This document shows, piece after piece, positions 22,275 to 31,651 of a stretch of DNA of 64,000 bases; positions within the stretch are counted from its first letter, which is position 1, and every line of letters begins with the position of its first letter. Below the pieces are notes generated by a model. The model searched no databases. It saw only the letters and a program-made list of their open reading frames with translations, and was not told where the DNA came from. The stretch spans positions 1-64,000 of the forward strand of contig CAMQZC010000015.1 in assembly GCA_947039485.1 (NCBI GenBank), in the 5' to 3' direction. This DNA comes from an uncultured Verrucomicrobiales bacterium (GTDB taxonomy: Bacteria; Verrucomicrobiota; Verrucomicrobiia; Verrucomicrobiales; Akkermansiaceae). A program made the position numbers and the translations under genes.

Positions 22275-24209
22275 TTAGTTGATAGGGGTTGCGTCGATGA
22301 CGAGTACCTCAAATGGCTTGAGTTTGAGGCTAAGGACCTTGCCTACGCTGATTTGCTCGACGGGGAGTTGGTCTCCTTTAGGCGAGCTAATTGTGTAGTT
22401 GAGGGGGGCGCCTAGGGGGAGCTCAAAGACCGCGGCTGGGTCGAAGCTGAAGTCCTGTTGGCTGGCGGACGGGTTGCGCAGGGTAAGCACAGCCTTGTCT
22501 GCTGACCAGCTAGCCCAGCCGTAGACGACTAGGTCGATGGGGTTGCCGCCCACCCAGTGGGTGTCAGCCATGATGTCACCATGCTTGCGCGACCACTTGG
22601 CCGCAGCTGCGAGATCATCCCAGTCCTTGGAGTCCATCATGGATGGGGTGATGTAGAGCTCTTGCATCTGGGTACCCAGACCAAGGCCGCTCCATATCTC
22701 ATTGCAGAGGTCATCGCCCTCTTTGGTCATGAGGCCGCGTGCTCCTTTGTTGTAGATGACACCGTGGGTCATGAGTGAGTTGATGGGGAAGAGTGGGGAG
22801 AGCTTTACGTTTTTCTCGTAAATCATGCCATCGCGGAAGGTCATCCACTGATTGCGCTCGCTGCCCTCACCGCAGAAGTCGTGGTCCCAGTTGCCGCGCC
22901 AGATGGAGTCTGCGATGCCAAACCAGAAGGGTGAAGCCCAAGTGCCGGTGGTGAGGTTAATAAAGAGCTCAGGCTGCGCTTCGCGCAGCTCGTCAATGAG
23001 TGAGATAATCGCCTCAAAGTCGGAGCCAAATTGTGAGCCAGGGGCAGGGGGCGTCTCTGCTGAGGTGCCGTCAAACTTGAAGTGCTTGATGCCGTGATTA
23101 TTGACCATCTCCAAGCACATCTCGCGGAAGCGCTCGTAGTACACAGGACCCGAGAGGGCAAAGCCGCGCTCATTGGTCTCATAGGCGCCCGAGCAGGCTG
23201 CGATGCGCTGGAGCTTGGGCTCGCCGTAGCCACCCCATGGGGAGAACCAGCAGCCAGCGGTGGACTTGTAGGATATACAAAGGTCACTCAGGCTCTTAAA
23301 GCCGTTGGGCATCCCCTCGTGGAACTCCCACATAGTCTCCAGATTGTCCCATCCGTCATCAAAGAGGAAGTTGTCGATGATGGCGCCGCGCTTGTTGACG
23401 AGTTCTTCACCAAAGATTTTGACCGTATCGGCGGCTTCTTGTTCGCTGTAGCGGGTGAAGTAGCCGATGTCATACCAGCTGTTGTAGTTGAGATAGGGGG
23501 CGTAGGGGCGTGCGCGCTCCTCATTGAGGTAGCCGAGCTGGAAGCTGCGGCGCAGCTGGCTAGCATGGCAGAAGCCGAGGATGGCGCTAAAGCTTGTGCG
23601 CACTCGGTTGGGTAGGTTGGTGCTGCGGACCAGCGAGCAGAGGAAGCGATCCTCCACGACCTCACTTAGGGAGAGGGGGCTCTCAAAGCCTGCAAAGAGA
23701 CGGTTGCCAGCGGCGACGATGGGGGAGCCCTTGACACTACCCTCAACACGAGCCTCAGGGGCGGCGATATTGAGTAGCGTAATCTTGCGCAGGGGCATCA
23801 CGCCCTGCTGGGGGAGTAAATTAATGCCCACGCGGCAGTAGCTTGCGCCCTCGCGCAGTTCAATCCACCAGCTAATTGAGTTGCCGTTGGATGGGATTGC
23901 AAAAACTGCATTGATGCGCTGTGTGTTACGACGCGCTGCGAGGCACATCGCGTTGGGGTCGCCCTCGATGCGCTCGCTGCTCAGTGACATGCACTGCATG
24001 TCACGCGCGCAGAGCTGATGCGTGCTCTGCTTGAACTCCTTTTTGGAGCAGGCCTCGTCCGTATCCTCATCCTGCAGGGTGAGGGCAAAGATATCATCGC
24101 TGAGCGCGTAGCTGCGTCCGTTAATTTTATCTTGGATGGTGACAGAGGCAAGGCGGCGGCCTGCCTTCTGGACGTCAATGGCGATGAATTCGTTCTCAAT
24201 CATGGGCAT
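22275..24209 (-). CDS. Alpha-galactosidase-like glycosidase (clan GH-D / GH36-like)
   Basis: 644 residues. An N-terminal beta-sandwich (about 1-215) is followed by a TIM barrel and a C-terminal beta domain. The barrel shows YNSWYDIGYFTRYSE, FLFDDGWD, GCWFSPWGGYG, HFKFDG (candidate nucleophile Asp, about residue 383), and IWRGNWDHDF (candidate acid/base Asp, about 444). The arrangement fits GH36/GH27-type retaining enzymes acting on alpha-galactosides or alpha-N-acetylgalactosaminides. No signal peptide is visible (MPMIENEFIAID), so it is probably cytoplasmic. The start could equally be the ATG at 24203. Substrate is not assignable from sequence alone. Confidence 0.8.
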   Translation of the reverse strand: MPMIENEFIAIDVQKAGRRLASVTIQDKINGRSYALSDDIFALTLQDEDTDEACSKKEFKQSTHQLCARDMQCMSLSSERIEGDPNAMCLAARRNTQRINAVFAIPSNGNSISWWIELREGASYCRVGINLLPQQGVMPLRKITLLNIAAPEARVEGSVKGSPIVAAGNRLFAGFESPLSLSEVVEDRFLCSLVRSTNLPNRVRTSFSAILGFCHASQLRRSFQLGYLNEERARPYAPYLNYNSWYDIGYFTRYSEQEAADTVKIFGEELVNKRGAIIDNFLFDDGWDNLETMWEFHEGMPNGFKSLSDLCISYKSTAGCWFSPWGGYGEPKLQRIAACSGAYETNERGFALSGPVYYERFREMCLEMVNNHGIKHFKFDGTSAETPPAPGSQFGSDFEAIISLIDELREAQPELFINLTTGTWASPFWFGIADSIWRGNWDHDFCGEGSERNQWMTFRDGMIYEKNVKLSPLFPINSLMTHGVIYNKGARGLMTKEGDDLCNEIWSGLGLGTQMQELYITPSMMDSKDWDDLAAAAKWSRKHGDIMADTHWVGGNPIDLVVYGWASWSADKAVLTLRNPSASQQDFSFDPAAVFELPLGAPLNYTISSPKGDQLPVEQISVGKVLSLKLKPFEVLVIDATPIN

Positions 24210-24317
24210 ATTATGTGAATTGAGATTAGCAGAGTGTGTGGGCTATTTCAAGAATTTTCTCTCCTGTCAAGCTCTTGCCTTGCAGTGCCTCTCTATTTGG
24301 TGTAAGCTGCCCATCTT

Positions 24318-25682
24318 ATGTGGAAAGGCAGATTTTCTCAAGCTACAGCAGATTTAGTGCTTCAATACGGTGAGTCCGTATCCTACGATTGGAAGCTTTA
24401 TCGCCACGATGTGGCAGGCTCCATCGCTCACGCACGTGCACAAGTGCGTGCAGGCATCCTCACTCAGGAGGAGTTTGATGCCATCGAGGGCGGACTCAAG
24501 AGCATTCTTACCGACATTGAGGCGGGTAATTTTAAGTGGAGCATCGAGCTCGAGGATGTTCATATGAATATCGAGAGCGAGCTCACGCGCCGCATCGGGG
24601 CCCCCGGGGCCAAGTTGCACACCGCGCGCTCGCGCAACGACCAAGTTGCCACCGATACTCGACTCTATTGCCGAGAGACTCTGGATGAGACGCTTATGCT
24701 GCTGCGCGACATGCAGCGCGCCCTACTTGTCAAAATTGTTGAGTACGCAGAGCTGCGCATCCCCGGCTACACCCATCTTCAGCGTGCCCAGCCCGTCACC
24801 ATAGGTCATCACCTGCTCGCCTATGTCGAGATGTTTGCGCGTGACTTGGATCGTCTACACGACTGCCGCCGCCGTATCAATATATCCCCACTCGGCTCAG
24901 GTGCCATCGCTGGCTCTACCATCAATCTTGACCGCGTCGGCATTGCCGAGGAGCTCGGATTTGATGGCGTGAGTGAGAATAGCATGGACGCCATCGCTGA
25001 TCGCGACTATATCATGGAGACGCTCTTCTGCCTCTCCCTCATCGGTACCCATCTCTCTCGCATGAGTGAGGATCTGGTGCTCTGGAGTACTGCTGAGTTT
25101 GGCTTTTGCACGCTCTCTGACGCGCATACAACAGGCTCTAGCCTCATGCCTCAGAAGAAGAATCCCGATGTCTCAGAAATAACGCGCGGCAAGAGCGGAC
25201 GCCTCTATGGCAACCTGCTCGCCGTCATGGTAGCCGTCAAGGGCTTGCCCCTGACCTACAACCGCGACTTACAAGAGGACAAAGAGCCTCTCTTTGACTC
25301 CTTTGAGACCATCAGCCTCGCCCTGCGTGTGAATGCTGAGATGGTCGCCGCCATGCGCATCAATGAGGATGCCTGCGCAGCTGCTGTCTCTGACCCCCTC
25401 CTGCTTGCTACCGATCTCGCGGACTACCTCGTGCGCAAGGGTGTGCCCTTCCGCTCGGCTCATGATCTTGTTGGACAGGCAGTAGCCCTCGCCGTGACCA
25501 GCAAGACGCCTCTGAGCGAGTTGAGTCTTGAGCAGTATGTTGCCATCTCTGATGAGTACGGCGCTGACGTGCATGAGGTCTTTAATCTCGATCGCGCCTT
25601 TGAGCTGCGCACAAACCCAGGGGCACCTAACCCTGATAACACCGCGCGTCGCATCGCCTTCTGGCAAGATAAATTATCTTAA
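24318..25682 (+). CDS. argH: Argininosuccinate lyase
   Basis: 454 residues. It cleaves argininosuccinate to arginine and fumarate, the last step of arginine synthesis, as a homotetramer. Diagnostic features: MWKGRFSQATADLV at the N-terminus, HTARSRNDQVATD, YTHLQRAQPVTIGHH, and the fumarase/aspartase-superfamily loop TTGSSLMPQKKNPD with the catalytic Ser. The ATG at 24318 gives the canonical family start; no Shine-Dalgarno sequence precedes it. No other arg genes are in the window. Confidence 0.98.
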   Translation: MWKGRFSQATADLVLQYGESVSYDWKLYRHDVAGSIAHARAQVRAGILTQEEFDAIEGGLKSILTDIEAGNFKWSIELEDVHMNIESELTRRIGAPGAKLHTARSRNDQVATDTRLYCRETLDETLMLLRDMQRALLVKIVEYAELRIPGYTHLQRAQPVTIGHHLLAYVEMFARDLDRLHDCRRRINISPLGSGAIAGSTINLDRVGIAEELGFDGVSENSMDAIADRDYIMETLFCLSLIGTHLSRMSEDLVLWSTAEFGFCTLSDAHTTGSSLMPQKKNPDVSEITRGKSGRLYGNLLAVMVAVKGLPLTYNRDLQEDKEPLFDSFETISLALRVNAEMVAAMRINEDACAAAVSDPLLLATDLADYLVRKGVPFRSAHDLVGQAVALAVTSKTPLSELSLEQYVAISDEYGADVHEVFNLDRAFELRTNPGAPNPDNTARRIAFWQDKLS

Positions 25683-25722
25683 AATCAATTATTTGATTCT
25701 TGCGGCGCCAAGCAATATCCTG

Positions 25723-27555
25723 ATGAAAACCACAGTCACCACACTCCTCCTTCTTAGCTCAAGCTACCTCATGGCCTCTCCCCTAATGGATGCCCTGAGA
25801 GCTGGAGATGAGAAAGGGGCCGTTGCTCAGATTGCTGCTACCGCACAACTTGTAGAGCCATCACCAAGCTATCAAGCAATCCACCTTGCGACCCTCAAGG
25901 CGCTGCCTACCGCACTTAAATCTCTGATTGATGCAGGTGTGGACATTGACGCAGCTACGCCTACAGGGCAAACTGCTCTCTACCTTGCTGCTCGCGATGG
26001 ACAAGAGTCCATCGTAAAGCAGCTCATTGATGCCGGTGCTGACCTCAATCACGATGCCCCCGGCTACGAGACGCCACTGGAGCTGATGCGCAAGCAGGGC
26101 TGGAGCCTAGGCTCCCCTATCGCTGAGCTCAATGCTAAGAATGTGGCGGAGCTCAAGGCTCAGCTCACCGCAGGACTTGATCCCAACAGTTGCAATGAGA
26201 AGGGCGAGTCTCTACTCTACCAAGCCTGCGCGCTCAAGGATGAAGATATCGCTCTTGCTCTGATGGAAGCAGGTGCACTGCAGGGCATCACAACAAAGAA
26301 ATTAGGGCAAATCGCCCTGCACAAGGCCTCTGCAAATGGGATGCTGCCGCTCGTTGAGCAAATGCTCAAGATGGGGGCTGACTCCAATAAAGCCGACAAG
26401 AGCGGCCTCACCCCCATCCTGCTCTGCCGCCCAGCCTCGAGCGGTGAGGAGTCGTGCAAACAAATGGTTCGGGCCCTGTGTGCAGCTGGGGCCAATCTAG
26501 ATCACCGTAGCGTGGCAGATGCCAATCTACTTATATTCCTCGCCCGAGATACCCCTAGGGGCTCTGAGATGGCGGAGATCAACAGCCGCTTTGCCTCATG
26601 GTTGATTGATGAGGGTATCAAACCCAATGAGACCACCCAGGCGGGATTAAGCGCGCTGAGTCTTGCGGTCATGCTCGCTGAGCCCCATATGCTTGAGATG
26701 CTCATTAAGAAAGGCGCAAAGCTCGATATGCCCAGCAAGGATGGATTTAGGCCCATCCACTACGCTGCCGATGGCAAGCATGCCGATATCGTCAAGCAGC
26801 TGCTAGATGCAGGCGTGGATCCAAACCAAATGGCCGCCGAGCCTCCCTTTAAGGTAGCCACAAATGTGCTCAATCTCCCAGAAAAGACGCCTCGCGACTT
26901 TGCCGATGATGCTCAAATCATCAGCCTGCTCCAATCGAGCGGTGGACTCAAAACGATTGAGTACTACCAAGCTCGACTCAAGCAACTCCAGCCTGAGATT
27001 GACGCAGAAGATGGCGATGCCCTCTATGAGTCCATGCTCATCACCCGCAAATATGACGAGCTTGAGAAATCAATCAAATACCTCCAGCGAGCCCTCGCGC
27101 AAAAAGAGCCCAAGGCCTCAGCACTCCATGCCAATATTCTCATTGAGCAAAAGAACTTTAAAGAGGCATACATCTACGCCAAGCAATCCGCGGATGGTGG
27201 CTCTGAACTCGGTAAGCTGATCCTCTCCAACCTCCTCTTTGAGGGGCAGGGCTGCCAGCGCGACCCCAAGATGGCCTTGCGCCTGCTTGAGGAGTTGGCG
27301 CTGAGTGGAGATGCGGAGGCGATGTTTACCCTTGGCGCCTACATGAGCTCGATTGGCGAGCTGGATGAAGCCTTTACTTGGTATGAGCGGAGTTCGGTGG
27401 CTAATTATCCAGAGGGGATGTATGAGCTAGCACGCTGCTACCTCCAAGGTGAAGGCTGCCACCGCAATGGTGAGCTTGCCCTGCGCTTGATGCAGCGCGC
27501 GAGTCACTACGGCTCACAGCGTGCCAAAAAAGCACTCTCGCCCAAAAGCAAGTAA
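25723..27555 (+). CDS. Exported ankyrin-repeat and Sel1-repeat protein
   Basis: 610 residues. Starting at ATG 25723 gives a typical signal peptide (MKTTVTTLLLLSSSYLMASP); the open frame extends upstream into argH sequence and is not part of the gene. Ankyrin repeats occupy about residues 45-125 (TGQTALYLAARDGQESIVKQ) and 165-370 (DGFRPIHYAADGKHADIVKQ). A TPR/Sel1-like part follows at about 420-605, with repeats containing GQGCQRDPKMALRLLEELA and GEGCHRNGELALRLM. Both repeat types bind proteins; the likely location is the periplasm or outside. The gene may share the argH transcript, 40 bp apart. Confidence 0.88.
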   Translation: MKTTVTTLLLLSSSYLMASPLMDALRAGDEKGAVAQIAATAQLVEPSPSYQAIHLATLKALPTALKSLIDAGVDIDAATPTGQTALYLAARDGQESIVKQLIDAGADLNHDAPGYETPLELMRKQGWSLGSPIAELNAKNVAELKAQLTAGLDPNSCNEKGESLLYQACALKDEDIALALMEAGALQGITTKKLGQIALHKASANGMLPLVEQMLKMGADSNKADKSGLTPILLCRPASSGEESCKQMVRALCAAGANLDHRSVADANLLIFLARDTPRGSEMAEINSRFASWLIDEGIKPNETTQAGLSALSLAVMLAEPHMLEMLIKKGAKLDMPSKDGFRPIHYAADGKHADIVKQLLDAGVDPNQMAAEPPFKVATNVLNLPEKTPRDFADDAQIISLLQSSGGLKTIEYYQARLKQLQPEIDAEDGDALYESMLITRKYDELEKSIKYLQRALAQKEPKASALHANILIEQKNFKEAYIYAKQSADGGSELGKLILSNLLFEGQGCQRDPKMALRLLEELALSGDAEAMFTLGAYMSSIGELDEAFTWYERSSVANYPEGMYELARCYLQGEGCHRNGELALRLMQRASHYGSQRAKKALSPKSK

Positions 27556-27923
27556 AAGAGGATTCGTCCTAGAAGGAATTCCCGAGGAGCCTCCCCATAA
27601 GCTTGTATGCCAAGGCGATCCCTTGACGCGTTCATTTGCCGTGCCTTAGCTACGGCCTATGAGCGGAAATTTGTTGTGCTGACTTATAGAGAGCTAGTCA
27701 ATAGAGACGCCCAATCCAAGAGTAATGGGGAAGAGAGCGCGGCTTAATTCAAAAATAGATATGGCAGCGAATATTCATTGAGCTGGCTTGTCCGTTTTCT
27801 CAGTAAAACGCTGGCGCCGCGGTTTGACACGGCTAAGGAATTCTTTATCGTGTTGATCAAGGTTGAAGATTATTCTCTCTTTTCCTATCTCCTCTTTTTG
27901 TCGGTATTGTCTCAAGCAATATG
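27556..27923. other. 368-bp intergenic stretch, no gene recognised
   Basis: No open frame with protein-like character on either strand and no tRNA-like fold was seen. AGGATTCGTCCT (27559-27570) can form a small UUCG-capped hairpin just past the ankyrin gene. Several broken short frames suggest decayed sequence, but I could not link them to a family. Confidence 0.5.
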
Positions 27924-28826
27924 TTACTGTAGCTGATAAATCAGGTAGCTGTGTCCCAATATGCTCAGTAGAACATAGATGATGAGATGGCCGATGAGTT
28001 TTCTTTTGACGACTTGCTTTTCTTGATGGTGCCTCATGTCGGAAATGATGCGAATGAGCTCATGCTTGGGGAGATGAATGCAGCTGAAGACGCTGCATAT
28101 GCTGATGAAGAGGGAGAGTCGAGTAATGATTTGGCTGATGTAGCCAAGCAGATTTGTTTTGTAGCTCCCGAGGCTATTACTCCAATTTACTAGCTCGTGG
28201 AAGAGTGGCGCGTTGGTCTCAGAGAAGGGGTTGGTTTTGTTGTTTCTGACCGCTTCAATGCTGCTAATGCTGTAGCTTTCTGGGTTGAAAGACTGCTCAA
28301 GTGCAGAGTAGATGAGCAGCATGAGGATGCTGGTGATGAAGATGCTCCAGTTACCTATTTTCTTTTCGAGGCTCCTGTCTGTGAACCTTTTTTTGAAAAA
28401 AATTGTGAGGAGATGGCGGCAGAGAACGTAGAGAGGAATGATGCCGCATAGATAGAGCCATTGCTTCTCGCTGAGATAGGATAATTGGATGAGTGAGATA
28501 AAGGCTAAAACGCAGCCTGCGATGATGCCGATGAGGTAGTTGAAAAATCTTCCGTTTATTAATATTTTCAGTTCGGAGATTGCTGTGAATTGGGTGTGCC
28601 CCGTTATGAAAATTTTTTGTTTAAATCTTCTTTTGGATTGGGGTATCTGGAGTTCGTTGCTAATAATGAGGCTGTAGATCCACCATATGGAGATGAGCAG
28701 TGCGAGTGTAATGCTGGTTGCGGTGGTGACAAAAAGTGGCTGCTGGGGGAGGGTTTTGGTGATGAAAAATAGCAGTGCAAAGAAAAAGGTGCTGCGGGTG
28801 GTTCTTGATCGAAGTATTGATTGCAT
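27924..28826 (-). CDS. AT-rich polytopic membrane protein, unknown
   Basis: 300 residues with about six hydrophobic helices: FFFALLFFITKTL, LFVTTATSITLALLISIWWIY, YLIGIIAGCVLAFISLIQL, LYLCGIIPLYVLC, SIFITSILMLLIYSAL, and a C-terminal LIGHLIIYVLLSILGHSYL. A central hydrophilic loop is rich in Asn/Ser. The codon choice is clearly more AT-rich than the flanking argH and gatB genes, consistent with recent acquisition. It sits between the ankyrin/Sel1 gene and a broken recombinase. No family recognised. Confidence 0.7.
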   Translation of the reverse strand: MQSILRSRTTRSTFFFALLFFITKTLPQQPLFVTTATSITLALLISIWWIYSLIISNELQIPQSKRRFKQKIFITGHTQFTAISELKILINGRFFNYLIGIIAGCVLAFISLIQLSYLSEKQWLYLCGIIPLYVLCRHLLTIFFKKRFTDRSLEKKIGNWSIFITSILMLLIYSALEQSFNPESYSISSIEAVRNNKTNPFSETNAPLFHELVNWSNSLGSYKTNLLGYISQIITRLSLFISICSVFSCIHLPKHELIRIISDMRHHQEKQVVKRKLIGHLIIYVLLSILGHSYLIYQLQ

Positions 28827-29041
28827 GGTAGAAGGGTGAGGTGAGAGCTGTTGTTTTGAGAAGCTTGTAGTTAGTTCGCTTGGCTAGGGGGATGCTTTAC
28901 GTCGGTATTATTGGGGGTTTGGTATTCATCCACTCTTAACGTTTTGCTAGCCGTAAGAATTTAGGGTTAACTTGAAGATTAAGACAGTAATATAATGAAA
29001 GCCAACAAAAAACAATTTTTATTCTTGCCTGCCGATTTACA

Positions 29042-30107
29042 ATGCGTAGAAGATGTCGACAGAACAGAAGCAGCCAAGTTGATTCTCCGTGGCAGTGGCT
29101 TGAGCTCCAAGAGACCACGGGAGGTGGCCGTGATTTAGGGCGTATGCGCGCAGCTATTGTTGCTGGTGCGGCGCAGCTGAGGCTCGCTGTGTGTAGCGTG
29201 AGCTTTGCGGAGGCGCTAGAGTCCTGCCTAGAGACAAAGGCTCATCGCTCGCTTCGCACTTTGCAGGACATACGACAGAATATGAAGGCTCTAATGCGGC
29301 AGTATCCTGAGTTGGCTGTGCGCTTGATGCGTAGTCTTGATAGGCAGGAGTGTGAGAAGATGCTAAAACACTGGTTCTCTCACTCGGCTGCGCGGTTTAT
29401 CAAGGCACGCGCAAATCTCTTGGGACTTTTTAATCACGCGCTGCGTCTCGGCTGGTGCTCGGAGAATGCTGTCACCCACATTCCGATTCCAGTGCTGCGT
29501 GAGCGTGAGATTTGTGCTCTCTCTAGCTGAGGTGCGCAGGCTGATGGGCATGGCAATGCACTCTGCTCATCGTGATTGCTTGCCTGCTGTGGGCTTGATG
29601 CTTTATGCGGGTGTGCGCCCTGATGAGATGCTGCGTTTGATTTGGCAGGATATTGACTGGGAGGAGGCGCAGCTTTGTATCTCGCCTCGTCATAGCAAGA
29701 CTGGGGGCGCGCGGCATGTACCGCTAGGGTTGCCTCTGCTGCGTTTGCTCAAGCAGCAGGCTGCGGAGGGTGGGCAGGGTCATATTTGCCCCGCTCGTTG
29801 GCGCGAGCGGTAGTATGATTTGCGGCAGGCTGCTGGTTTTAGCTTTTGGGTGCCTGATGTGTTGCGCCACAGCTATACGAGTTATCATGCCAAGTTTTAT
29901 AGAGATTTACCAGCTTTGCAGCTGGCGATGGGGCATCGAGCTTATCGCTTACTCTTGACTAGTTATGTGAGCTTACGTGGGGGGTCTCGTGCAGATGCGA
30001 GGCTCTTTTGGGCGGGCGGATACTTGTGGTTCTTGTCCCACAAGGGCTTGTGCATTAGTGGGCTTCGGGGAGGCTTTCCCAGTCGCTGGTGTAGCAGGGG
30101 CTGCTAA
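29042..30107 (+). pseudogene. Broken tyrosine recombinase, paralogue of the one at 241
   Basis: It is collinear with the intact recombinase at 241-1152. The N-terminal part runs in one frame to about 29518, then shifts. Restoring one CT unit to the CTCTCTCT tract near 29516-29524 rejoins ICALS to LAEVRRLMG in frame, so a 2-bp slippage deletion is the likely lesion. A second lesion is TAG at 29811-29813, at the position of Trp in the intact copy (RRWRQLRDEAG versus R-stop-YDLRQAAG), a single G-to-A change from TGG. Catalytic motifs GVRPDEM, SKTGGARHV, VLRHSYTSYHA, MGHRAY and TSYVSLRG survive. The ancestral stop is lost, so the frame runs into the convergent umuC-like gene. Confidence 0.88.
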
Positions 30108-31293
30108 AGGCGCGGTGCCAGGTCTCTCCTTGGCCTTGGTTGGCAAAGTGGATGTTGTGCCCTGCGCGTTGGAGGGTGTCAAGGGTGCTCATCAGGGGGC
30201 TTGTCTCGATGCGGGGGCGCTCAAAGCTGGGGTGCAGGTTGGCGATGGGCTGGAGCTCGGAGAGGAGGATGCCTACTTTTTTGTAGTTGTAGCCGCTGCG
30301 GTAGGCTTGCTTGAGCAGGGTGATGGCGGCGGCTGTGATTTCTCGTGTGTCGTCGCTGTGGTGGCTGAGGTTGATGGAGAGGCTGCTGGCGTGGCTTTGC
30401 TCCTCGCTTTCAAAGGCGGAGGTGCGCAGGATGACGAGGATGCTGCGTGCCATCATTTTCTCGTCGCGCAGGTTGCGTGTGGCTTTTTCGACGAAGCGGC
30501 AGAGGGTGGCGCGGAGTTGCTCCCAGTCTTTGACGCCTTCTTTGAGGCTGCGGCTGACCATGATTTGCCCTCGGGGGTTGGGGCAGTTGTCCTCGATGCA
30601 GCTGCTGCCGCGGAGCTCGAGGGCGATGCGCTCTCCGCTTACGCCAAAGTTGCGCCGCAGTAGTTCTAGGCTGCTATCGGCGAGTTGCGCGGCTGTGCGG
30701 ATGCCTAGTCCTTGCATGCGTGGGGCGAGGCGGCGCCCGATTCCCCAGATGTTGCTGATGGGTGTGCGCTCGAGGATGGGGCGCCAGTCGCTCTCGCTGC
30801 GCAGGGAGATCATGCCGCGGGCTTCGGGGGATTTTTTGGCGAGTTCGTTGGCGAGTTTGGCGAGGGTTTTGCTGGGGGCGAGTCCGACGCTGACGCTGAT
30901 GCCTGTCCAGCGTTTGATGCGGCGGCGCAGGGCGCGGCCTTCGGCTTCCCAGTCGTTGAGGTTCTCATCGCCTAGTTTGGCAAAGGCTTCGTCGATGCTG
31001 TATTGCTCGACGCTGGGGAGGCTTTGCTCTAGGATGCTGATGACGCGCTCGGAGAAGTCGCTGTAGAGGGCAAAGTTGGCTGAGCAGACGATGCCGCCGA
31101 TGTGCTCGAGTCGCTCGCGGCATTTGAAGTAGGGCTCGGCCATGGCGATGCCTGCGGCTTTGGCTTCGGCGGAGCGCGCGATGACGCAGCCGTCGTTGTT
31201 GGAGAGGACGACGAGGGGGCGCCCACGCCAGTCTGGGCGAAAGATTTGCTCGCAGCTGGCAAAGAAGTTGTTGCAGTCAAAGAGCAGGTACAT
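30055..31293 (-). CDS. Y-family DNA polymerase, UmuC-like
   Basis: 412 residues, the size of UmuC (DNA polymerase V catalytic subunit), which copies past damaged bases. Motifs: FDCNNFFASCEQIFRPDW, SNNDGCVIARSAEAKAAGI, the catalytic pair in YSIDEAF (about residues 99-105), and the helix-hairpin-helix WGIGRRLAPRMQGLGIRTAAQL (in two parts around residue 190), then a little-finger domain. SNNDGCVIARS is characteristic of UmuC, not DinB. No umuD-like protease gene is adjacent. The 3' end overlaps the broken recombinase frame. Confidence 0.92.
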   Translation of the reverse strand: MYLLFDCNNFFASCEQIFRPDWRGRPLVVLSNNDGCVIARSAEAKAAGIAMAEPYFKCRERLEHIGGIVCSANFALYSDFSERVISILEQSLPSVEQYSIDEAFAKLGDENLNDWEAEGRALRRRIKRWTGISVSVGLAPSKTLAKLANELAKKSPEARGMISLRSESDWRPILERTPISNIWGIGRRLAPRMQGLGIRTAAQLADSSLELLRRNFGVSGERIALELRGSSCIEDNCPNPRGQIMVSRSLKEGVKDWEQLRATLCRFVEKATRNLRDEKMMARSILVILRTSAFESEEQSHASSLSINLSHHSDDTREITAAAITLLKQAYRSGYNYKKVGILLSELQPIANLHPSFERPRIETSPLMSTLDTLQRAGHNIHFANQGQGETWHRAFSSPCYTSDWESLPEAH

Positions 31294-31398
31294 GGCTTTG
31301 GTTTTGGTGGGCTGAGTGGTTTTGGCTGGTGGCGGAACTCTTTGACGCTGGCGCGACTACGGGCGAGGGTTAGAGCGAGCTTCACTCGGTCTGGGGGG

Positions 31399-31590
31399 CT
31401 CAGTGTAGCTGGGCTGGGTGGACGCGGTTGTTCCTGACACGCTTTTTTGCGTGCTTCTTTTTGGGGCTACACTGAGGGCAGCCGCTACGCGGCTGCTGGG
31501 GGGGTGTGGACTCTGTCCACTCCTGCAAGGGCGTGGCCCTTGACTCAGTCAGGCCTTGCCCGACACCTACCAAGGGCATGATGCCCTTGG
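31399..31590. repeat. Cluster of hairpins between the umuC-like gene and gatB
   Basis: In 190 bp: an outer inverted repeat CTCAGTGTAGC (31399-31409) / GCTACACTGAG (31466-31476) enclosing CACGC-T6-GCGTG. Then come four perfect hairpins each with a 3-nt loop: GCAGCCGC-TAC-GCGGCTGC (31478-31496), GTGGAC-TCT-GTCCAC (31506-31520), CAAGGGC-GTG-GCCCTTG (31526-31542) and CCAAGGGCA-TGA-TGCCCTTGG (31570-31590). No open frame fits. Role unknown; a REP-like element or a structured RNA are possible. Confidence 0.85.
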
Positions 31591-31651
31591 ATCCTCTTGT
31601 GGGTGTGGTGGTGTTGGGTTTGCTCTGGTGCTGCGTTGGTGTTGCGCTGCT

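Noticed and set aside
25528-25722. Upstream extension of the ankyrin/Sel1 gene into argH
   Set aside because: It reads argH sequence in another frame and would bury the signal peptide.
27556-27923. Possible gene remnant in the intergenic gap
   Set aside because: Fragments in several frames, none matching a family I could name.
30311-31066. Long plus-strand frames opposite the umuC-like gene
   Set aside because: Arg/Ser-rich antisense reading of a high-GC gene.
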